From: Polaribacter porphyrae
Lineage (GTDB): Bacteria > Bacteroidota > Bacteroidia > Flavobacteriales > Flavobacteriaceae
Direction: 5' to 3'
Length of the DNA: 64,000 bases
NCBI RefSeq assembly: GCF_002954685.1
Contig: NZ_MSCN01000001.1
Coordinates: 186,001-250,000 of the forward strand
The position numbers and the translations under genes are program-made. Numbering within the stretch: the stretch's first letter is position 1; the number at the start of each line of letters is the position of its first letter. The notes under the pieces are model-generated. The model saw nothing but the letters and a program-made list of their open reading frames with translations, had not been told where the DNA came from and did not search any database. This document shows, in pieces, positions 58,518 through 64,000 of the stretch.

Positions 58518-59528
58518 ATGCAAATAAGAAGAACTAAAATTCAAAAGCTTACCCTTTTTTTAAAAGGTTTGGCAATGGGTGCTGCAAACAAAGTGCCTGG
58601 AGTTTCTGGTGGTACAGTATCTTATGTGTTAGGTTTTTATGAAGAAATGATTTATTCTTTTCAAAAAATTAATCTTAAAGCATTAAAATTATTAATTAGT
58701 AAAGGTTTTAAACCTTTTATAGAATATATTAATGCCGGTTTTTTATTGTTAGTTATTGGTGGTAGTATGTTTAGCTACTTTAGTGTTTCTTTAATTCTAG
58801 ACTTTTTTTTAAAACATTACGAACTTTATGTTTGGAGTTGGTTTTTTGGCATGATAATAGGCTCTATATATTACATTGGTAAAGATTTTGGCAAATGGAC
58901 TAGAATTAATTTTTTCTTTTTGATAATAGGAGTATCTCTTGGATTAGGAATTAGTTTTTTATCACCAGCCAAAGAGAACGACAATTTATGGTTTGTTTTT
59001 CTTTGTGGTATTATAGGAGTTTCTGGTATGACATTACCTGGGTTATCAGGTTCTTTCATTTTAATTTTATTGGGTAATTATGTCTTGTTACTCGTAGATT
59101 CTGTTAATGTGCTTTTTAATGTAATTACAAATTTATTAACTGGTAATTTTGATGTGTTATCCGATCCTATAAAAATAAGATACTTAAAAGTTATTACAGT
59201 TTTTACAGCTGGTTCAGCATTTGGGTTAGTATCAATATCTCATCTTTTAGGTTATGTTTTAAAACACTATAACAAGCTTGTAAATGCAATTATTATAGGC
59301 TTTATAACTGGTTCTTTGGGTATTGTTTGGCCATGGAAAAAAACAGTTTTTTCAACTACGAACAAAGGTGAAATTTTACTAGATAAAGAAGGCAATAAAG
59401 TAGTAGAAAATTATCAAAGATTTGTGCCAGATATACTTGATTCAGAAACCCTATTAGCTGTATTTTTTATATTTTTAGGTATAGCACTAATTTTATGTAT
59501 AGATTATTATGACAAAAGAAGAAAATAA
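58518..59528 (+). CDS. DUF368 family membrane transporter (PopT-like), copy 2
   Basis: A 336-residue paralogue of the preceding gene with GAANKVPGVSGGTVSY and MTLPGLSGSFILILLG motifs, about eight transmembrane segments and a longer loop near the C-terminus (TTNKGEILLDKEGNKVVENY). The two copies are clearly diverged, with Asn-Lys replacing Asp-Val in the first motif, suggesting separate tasks or a heteromer. It abuts copy 1, and its end overlaps the longest possible aroE frame. Confidence 0.88.
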   Translation: MQIRRTKIQKLTLFLKGLAMGAANKVPGVSGGTVSYVLGFYEEMIYSFQKINLKALKLLISKGFKPFIEYINAGFLLLVIGGSMFSYFSVSLILDFFLKHYELYVWSWFFGMIIGSIYYIGKDFGKWTRINFFFLIIGVSLGLGISFLSPAKENDNLWFVFLCGIIGVSGMTLPGLSGSFILILLGNYVLLLVDSVNVLFNVITNLLTGNFDVLSDPIKIRYLKVITVFTAGSAFGLVSISHLLGYVLKHYNKLVNAIIIGFITGSLGIVWPWKKTVFSTTNKGEILLDKEGNKVVENYQRFVPDILDSETLLAVFFIFLGIALILCIDYYDKRRK

Positions 59529-59532
59529 GAAA

Positions 59533-60264
59533 ATGTTTGGTTTGTTAGGTAAAAATATTTCCTACTCTTTTTCTAAAGGATATTTTGCTAAAAAATTCGA
59601 AGAATTGAGTTTAAAAAATCATAAATATGTAAATTTCGACCTTCAAAATATAGAGAGTTTTCCTGATATTATTGATAAAATTTCTAACATAAAAGGGATA
59701 AACGTAACAATTCCCTATAAACAAGATATTATCAAATACCTAAACACTTTAGACAAGACCGCAAAAAAAATAGGAGCAGTAAACACCATAAAATTTACTA
59801 AAAGAGGTAATTTAAAAGGGTATAACACAGATGTTGTAGGTTTTGAACAATCTATAAAACCTTTACTGAAAAAAAAACATAGAAAAGCATTGATTTTAGG
59901 AACAGGAGGTGCTTCTAAAGCTATTGCTTATGCATTGAAAAAGAACAATATAAAGTTTAAATTTGTGTCTAGAAACCCATCTTCTAAAAAAGAGATTTCT
60001 TATGAAAATTTAGATGAGAAAAAGTTAAAAAAATATACTATAATTATTAATTGTACTCCTTTAGGGACTTTTCCTGACACAGAAAAATATCCAAATATAC
60101 CTTACCAATTTATCACTAAAAATCATCTTTTGTATGATTTAATTTACAATCCAGAAGTAACAACATTTTTATCAAAAGGGAAAGAAAATGGAGCTACTAT
60201 TAAAAATGGATATGAAATGTTACAACTACAAGCAGAAGAGTCTTGGAGAATTTGGAATGCATAA
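59533..60264 (+). CDS. aroE: Shikimate dehydrogenase
   Basis: About 243 residues; reduces 3-dehydroshikimate with NADPH in aromatic amino acid synthesis. Substrate residues are in NISYSFSKGYF, the catalytic lysine in TIPYKQ, and KIGAVNTIKF and GYNTDVVGF follow. The cofactor loop is LGTGGASKAIAYAL, and the C-terminus is NGYEMLQLQAEESWRIW. ATG 59533 (MFGLLGKN) gives the usual family start, four bases after the DUF368 stop. An upstream in-frame ATG at 59509 would overlap that gene by 20 bases and cannot be excluded. Confidence 0.92.
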   Translation: MFGLLGKNISYSFSKGYFAKKFEELSLKNHKYVNFDLQNIESFPDIIDKISNIKGINVTIPYKQDIIKYLNTLDKTAKKIGAVNTIKFTKRGNLKGYNTDVVGFEQSIKPLLKKKHRKALILGTGGASKAIAYALKKNNIKFKFVSRNPSSKKEISYENLDEKKLKKYTIIINCTPLGTFPDTEKYPNIPYQFITKNHLLYDLIYNPEVTTFLSKGKENGATIKNGYEMLQLQAEESWRIWNA

Positions 60265-60294
60265 ACCAGTATAAATTTTACTTATCATCTAAAC

Positions 60295-60325
60295 TTGATA
60301 CTTTTGTAAGTTGTTAGTATTTTTG
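60295..60325 (+). promoter_or_regulatory. Promoter of the DUF349 gene (TTG-N20-TATTTTTG)
   Basis: TTG at 60295-60297 and TATTTTTG at 60318-60325 with 20-base spacing. A second -7-like box, TACTTTTG, lies at 60299-60306. Predicted start near 60331. Confidence 0.6.
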
Positions 60326-60330
60326 AAGAC

Positions 60331-60352
60331 TATATAGTTATAGTACTATATA
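60331..60352 (+). promoter_or_regulatory. Hairpin at the predicted 5' end of the DUF349 mRNA
   Basis: TATATAGT and ACTATATA form an eight-base stem with a six-base loop, starting at the predicted transcription start. It may protect the 5' end or be an operator palindrome. Confidence 0.4.
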
Positions 60353-60374
60353 AGGACCTTTAAACATTGTAGAT

Positions 60375-62258
60375 ATGTTAGATAATAATGATGAAAATAT
60401 TGAGAAAAAAGAAGACAATACATTAGTAAACCAAGTTGCATCTTCAAATCAAGAGGAAAATATACCAGAAGAGACTAGCAAAGAAACTGAAGTAATTACT
60501 GAAATTGAGAAAGATGTAGCAGAAAATGCTGAAAAAGAGGAAGTAAAGCCAGAAATTCCTGTTATAGATTATTCAACATTTACTTTAGAAAAACTAGTTG
60601 ATAGTTTAAAAAAGTTGATAAACAATAATCCTGTTCAACAAATAAAATCGTCAGTTGAAGCTATAAAATCTGCTTTCAATAAAAAGTTTGGATCGCTTTT
60701 GGCAGAGAAAAAAGAAGCATTTTTAGCTGATGGTGGTAACTCCATAGATTTTCATTTTTCTAGTCCTATTAAAACAGAGTATAACAGTTTACTATCTTCA
60801 TACAAAAAACAAAGAGATGCTTATTATTCTAATCTAGAAACACAACTTAATCAGAATTTAGAAAAGCGTTTACAAATAATAGAAAGTTTAAAAACATTGA
60901 TAAAAGAAGGTAATGCTTCAACAATGTATAAAGAGTACAGAAATCTAGACAGTACATGGAAAGAAATAGGTCCTGTACCAAAAACAAGATACAATGATAC
61001 TTGGAAAATTTATCATCACCATGTAGAACGTTTCTACGATTTACTACATTTAAGTAATGACTTTAGAGATTTAGATTTTAAAAATAATTTAGAAGAAAAA
61101 CTAAATATCATTAAAAAAGCAGAAGCTTTGTCAGAAGAAAATGATATTAACCATGCAGCAAAAGAATTACAAGAGTTGCATAGAGTTTGGAAAGAAGATG
61201 TTGGGCCAGTAGCAAAAGATTTTAGAGAAGAAATTTGGCAAAAATTTAGTGTAGCTACTAAAAAAATTCACGATAAAAGACACGAGTACTATAAAGAACT
61301 ACGCTCTAAATTTCAAGAAATTATTGAAAAGAAATTAGAGGTTATAGAAGCTATTAATGCTTATGATACCTCTAAAAATACAACTCACAACCATTGGCAA
61401 AGAAGCATAGATGATATTGAGAAATTACGAAAACAATATTTTGATGCTGGTAAATTACCATATTCTAAAAGTGAGGAAGTTTGGCAAAAGTTCAAATCGG
61501 CTACTAAAAAGTTTAATAGTGCCAAAAACGATTTTTATAAAGGAGAGAAAAAAGGACAGCAAGAAAATTTAGCAAAGAAAATTGCCTTAATTGAGTTGGC
61601 TGAATCTTTAAAAGATAGTGAAGATTGGGATGTAGCAACAAATGCTATGAAAAAAGTTCAGTCAGATTGGAAAAAAATTGGTCATGTTCCTCGTAAATTC
61701 TCTGATGATATTTGGAAACGTTTTAAGAATGCATGTAACCATTACTTTGATCGCTATCATCAACAAAAAAATGCAGTTAGTAAAGAACAACAAGCTATTA
61801 TTGATGAGAAAAAGAACTTTTTAGAATCTTTAAAAGAAGCTAAAGAACCAACTAAAGATACTGTATTAGAAGCTATTAATACATGGAAAGATTTAGGAAG
61901 ATTACCAAGAAATATGCGTCATTTAGATGGTAAATTTAATAAGCAAATAGATAAAATGTTAGAAAATCTTTCTCTTGATAAGAAAGAGGTAACTATGCTT
62001 AAATTTACTAATGTTGTAGATAGTTATGTAGCAGACAATGATGTTCGTAAACTAGATTCAGAACAATTGTTTGTGAGAAAAAAGATAGATGAAGTTGTAA
62101 GAGAAATTCAACAATTAGAAAATAATTTAGGTTTTTTCTCTAATGCAAAAGATGATAATCCTTTGGTTGTAAATGTTAAAAATAAAGTATCAGAGTTTAA
62201 AGACGATTTAGCAGTTTGGAAGCAAAAATTAAATTATCTTAAAAATTTAGACTACTAA
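60375..62258 (+). CDS. DUF349 repeat protein
   Basis: A 627-residue soluble, highly charged, helical protein. An acidic disordered N-terminus (about residues 1-65) is followed by five visible DUF349 units, each with a W-K-x-[IDL]-G-x-[VL]-P core: STWKEIGPVPKTRYNDTW, RVWKEDVGPVAKDFREEI, QYFDAGKLPYSKSEEVW, SDWKKIGHVPRKFSDDIW and NTWKDLGRLPRNMRHL. A C-terminal coiled coil closes it. DUF349 proteins are widespread in Bacteroidota; no enzymatic motif is present. It has its own promoter and a strong terminator. Confidence 0.88.
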   Translation: MLDNNDENIEKKEDNTLVNQVASSNQEENIPEETSKETEVITEIEKDVAENAEKEEVKPEIPVIDYSTFTLEKLVDSLKKLINNNPVQQIKSSVEAIKSAFNKKFGSLLAEKKEAFLADGGNSIDFHFSSPIKTEYNSLLSSYKKQRDAYYSNLETQLNQNLEKRLQIIESLKTLIKEGNASTMYKEYRNLDSTWKEIGPVPKTRYNDTWKIYHHHVERFYDLLHLSNDFRDLDFKNNLEEKLNIIKKAEALSEENDINHAAKELQELHRVWKEDVGPVAKDFREEIWQKFSVATKKIHDKRHEYYKELRSKFQEIIEKKLEVIEAINAYDTSKNTTHNHWQRSIDDIEKLRKQYFDAGKLPYSKSEEVWQKFKSATKKFNSAKNDFYKGEKKGQQENLAKKIALIELAESLKDSEDWDVATNAMKKVQSDWKKIGHVPRKFSDDIWKRFKNACNHYFDRYHQQKNAVSKEQQAIIDEKKNFLESLKEAKEPTKDTVLEAINTWKDLGRLPRNMRHLDGKFNKQIDKMLENLSLDKKEVTMLKFTNVVDSYVADNDVRKLDSEQLFVRKKIDEVVREIQQLENNLGFFSNAKDDNPLVVNVKNKVSEFKDDLAVWKQKLNYLKNLDY

Positions 62259-62265
62259 AAAAAGT

Positions 62266-62297
62266 AAAAAACTCGAAGCAAAAGCTTCGAGTTTTTT
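62266..62297. terminator. Bidirectional terminator between the DUF349 and COG1579 genes
   Basis: AAAAAACTCGAAGC, loop AAAA, GCTTCGAGTTTTTT: a 14-base perfect stem with A and T tracts, serving both convergent genes. Confidence 0.92.
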
Positions 62298-62316
62298 ATT
62301 GAAATTTATATCTTAA

Positions 62317-63090
62317 TTAAGAAAAAAGCTTATCCATTTTTTCTTTTTCTTCAGCAGCTAAAGCAGCATCTACTAAAATACGTCCACTATGCTCATCTAT
62401 AGTAATTTTTTTTCTGTTTGCAATTTCTAATTGTACTTGAGGTGGTATAGTAAAATAAGACCCTCCAGAAGCTCCACGTTCAATTGCAACAACAGCTAAA
62501 CCATTTTTAACTTTATTTCTTATTCTCTTATAGGCAGAAAATAGGTGAGTATCTAAAGAATTACCAAACTCTTCAGATTTTTCAATTAAGAGTTTTTCTT
62601 CTTTTTCTGTTTCTTTTAAAATAGCATCTAGTTCAGATTTTTTATGCCCTAAATGTTGTTCTTGTTTTGCTAATTTTTCTTTAGTAGCGTCAATTACTTC
62701 CATTTTTTGAGCAATTTTTGCTTTATATTCATTAATTCGCTTTTCAGATAATTGAATTTCTAACTCTTGGTATTCAATTTCTTTAGATAAAGAATCAAAC
62801 TCTCTATTATTTCTTACCTTTTTTTGTTGCTCATCATATTTTTTCATTAACGAATTTGATTCTTCAATAGCCAATTTTTTGTTATTGATATCAGTTTCTA
62901 AATTAGAAACATCTTGATTTAAGTTTGCAACACGTGTATTTAAACCAGCAACTTCGTCTTCTAAATCTTCAACTTCTAAAGGCAATTCACCTCTTACGTT
63001 TCTAATTTCGTCAATTCTAGAGTCTATTAATTGTAAATCGTATAAAGCTCTTAACTTTTCTTCAACCGAAATTTCTTTCTTCTTTGCCAT
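62317..63090 (-). CDS. COG1579-family coiled-coil protein with a zinc ribbon that has lost its cysteines
   Basis: A 257-residue protein. The long antiparallel coiled coil (residues ~10-180) is followed by the usual C-terminal ribbon region (GLAVVAIERGASGGSYFTIP; IANRKKITIDEHSGRILVD). In most relatives the ribbon has the pattern CxGC ... CxxCGR, but here those positions hold Ala, Ser and other non-cysteine residues, so zinc cannot be bound in that way. Flavobacterial homologues often share this loss. It lies two bases downstream of the Nif3-family gene, a conserved pair. Role unclear. Confidence 0.88.
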   Translation of the reverse strand: MAKKKEISVEEKLRALYDLQLIDSRIDEIRNVRGELPLEVEDLEDEVAGLNTRVANLNQDVSNLETDINNKKLAIEESNSLMKKYDEQQKKVRNNREFDSLSKEIEYQELEIQLSEKRINEYKAKIAQKMEVIDATKEKLAKQEQHLGHKKSELDAILKETEKEEKLLIEKSEEFGNSLDTHLFSAYKRIRNKVKNGLAVVAIERGASGGSYFTIPPQVQLEIANRKKITIDEHSGRILVDAALAAEEKEKMDKLFS

Positions 63091-63092
63091 GT

Positions 63093-64000
63093 TTATATAT
63101 AGTATATAGGATTTGTACTTTTTTCTGATAAAATGATTGCAAAATTACTAAATTTTTTCGTAAGATAATCAACCAAAAGGTTTTTTGTAAACTGCTCACT
63201 TTCATAATGCCCTATATCTGCTAAAAGTATACTCTTTTCAGCCTTAAAAAACTCATGATATTTAAAATCGGCACTAATATAAGCATCAGCACCAGCTTTT
63301 TTAGCATTAGAAATGGCAAAAGCTCCAGAACCTCCTAAAACAGCTATTTTTTTTATATTTTTATCTAGTAGAGCAGAGTGTCTTACGCAATCAGTTTTCA
63401 TGCGTTTTTTTAAAAATGATAAAAAATCCTTTTCATTCATTTCAGAAGGTAACTCACCTATCATTCCCATTCCTATATCTTGATGCACATTTTCAGTAGT
63501 TATAATTTCATAAGCCACTTCTTCATAAGGATGATTTTCTTGTAAAGTATTTAAAACTGAAACTTCGTTTTTACTTTCAAAAATTACAGATATTTTTATT
63601 TCTTTTTCTGTATTATTTTCTCCTTTCTTACCAATGGTAGGGTTAGATTCATTATTTCCTCTAAAAGTACCATCTCCTAAAACATTAAAAGAACAATTGT
63701 CATAATTGCCAACATTACCAGCACCAGCATTAAAAAGTTCTTTTCTTAAAACATTAGCATCATTAACAGGAACATAAGTTGTAAGTTTTTTTATAATTCC
63801 TCTTTTTGGGATTAATATTTTGGTATTTATTAACCCTAAAACATCAGCTATTTTTGCTGAAACACCATTTTTAGAATTGTCTAAAGCAGTGTGTGTAGCA
63901 TATATTGCTATGTCATTTTTAATAGCTTTTAAAACAACACGCTCCACATAAGACTTTCCATTTAGTTTTTTTAATCCACTAAAAATAATAGGATGAAAGC
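63093..64000 (-). CDS. Nif3-like dinuclear metal-centre protein, 3' part
   Basis: The reading frame stays open to the right edge, so the N-terminus lies outside; an internal GTG at 63947 is not the start. Near the edge it reads FHPIIFSGLKKLNGKSYVER, the conserved first metal-ligand region, and then IAIYATHTALDN. A middle inserted domain (about 63440-63800, with GNYDNCSFNVLGDGTFRG and NHPYEEVAYEI) is typical of the longer bacterial YqfO/Nif3 type. The C-terminal part carries IGHYESEQF with more ligands. The family is involved, by unproven reports, in metal or cofactor chemistry. It pairs with the COG1579 gene. Confidence 0.92.
   Translation of the reverse strand, partial: FHPIIFSGLKKLNGKSYVERVVLKAIKNDIAIYATHTALDNSKNGVSAKIADVLGLINTKILIPKRGIIKKLTTYVPVNDANVLRKELFNAGAGNVGNYDNCSFNVLGDGTFRGNNESNPTIGKKGENNTEKEIKISVIFESKNEVSVLNTLQENHPYEEVAYEIITTENVHQDIGMGMIGELPSEMNEKDFLSFLKKRMKTDCVRHSALLDKNIKKIAVLGGSGAFAISNAKKAGADAYISADFKYHEFFKAEKSILLADIGHYESEQFTKNLLVDYLTKKFSNFAIILSEKSTNPIYYI

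Noticed and set aside
1..64000. tRNA, rRNA, insertion sequence, prophage or replication origin
   Set aside because: No T-loop-like tRNA signatures, transposase, integrase, phage structural genes or DnaA-box clusters were seen on reading the intergenic regions by eye.

Overview
The window is AT-rich, densely coded chromosomal DNA from a member of the Bacteroidota, most likely a marine Flavobacteriaceae bacterium of the Polaribacter/Tenacibaculum kind. This rests on marker genes and signals: the lpxC-fabZ fusion, the type IX secretion regulator PorX, a stand-alone T9SS sorting domain, TonB/OMP proteins with carboxypeptidase-like plug extensions, the rpsF-rpsR-rplI operon without ssb, promoter elements of the TAnnTTTG type and few Shine-Dalgarno sequences. 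No rRNA, tRNA, prophage or CRISPR array was recognised.

Layout. 1-7 kb: the 3' part of an RNA methyltransferase, a serine hydrolase, then a minus-strand operon of three tandem alpha/beta hydrolase paralogues, a PAP2 membrane protein and a GNAT-like protein. 7-18 kb: priA (apparently with an ATT start), poorly conserved membrane/secreted genes, an ECF sigma/membrane-anchored regulator/outer-membrane protein operon, alanine dehydrogenase and a fatty-acid-hydroxylase-family protein. 18-20 kb: ribosomal proteins S6, S18 and L9. 20-25.7 kb: a seven-gene signalling operon (receiver, H-NOX, histidine kinase, FIST/NosP-like, histidine kinase, Hpt, LytTR regulator), followed by a LytTR-type direct repeat and a tiny secreted protein gene. 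25.7-33 kb: sirtuin, trmH, small enzymes, a second alanine dehydrogenase, tsaE, a broken PIN toxin-antitoxin pair beside a DUF1287 gene, and porX. 33-46 kb: HD hydrolase, the lipid A genes lpxD, lpxC-fabZ and lpxA, efp, a second lpxD-like gene, an inserted PD-(D/E)XK nuclease gene, sucD, an M16 peptidase and fabG. 46-64 kb: a vWA-like membrane protein, prohibitin, a TonB-type outer-membrane protein, the pyrR-pyrB-...-rnz operon, a TPR protein, two DUF368 transporters, aroE, a DUF349 protein, a COG1579 protein and a partial Nif3-family gene.

The strongest candidate for a distinctive system is the 20-25.7 kb operon. It encodes two different classes of predicted nitric-oxide sensor (H-NOX and FIST/NosP) with two paralogous kinases and every relay part (receiver, Hpt, LytTR output). 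A second pattern concerns two accessory loci, the toxin-antitoxin pair at 30.5 kb and the nuclease at 40 kb. Each lies directly downstream of a core gene and is flanked on its far side by a roughly 90 % identical copy of that gene's 3' end. This suggests that both arrived by recombination with DNA from a relative.

All calls come from reading the sequence and from family knowledge; no database search was run. Promoters are matches to the published Bacteroidota pattern (TTG, 17-23 bases, TAnnTTTG) and are predictions.
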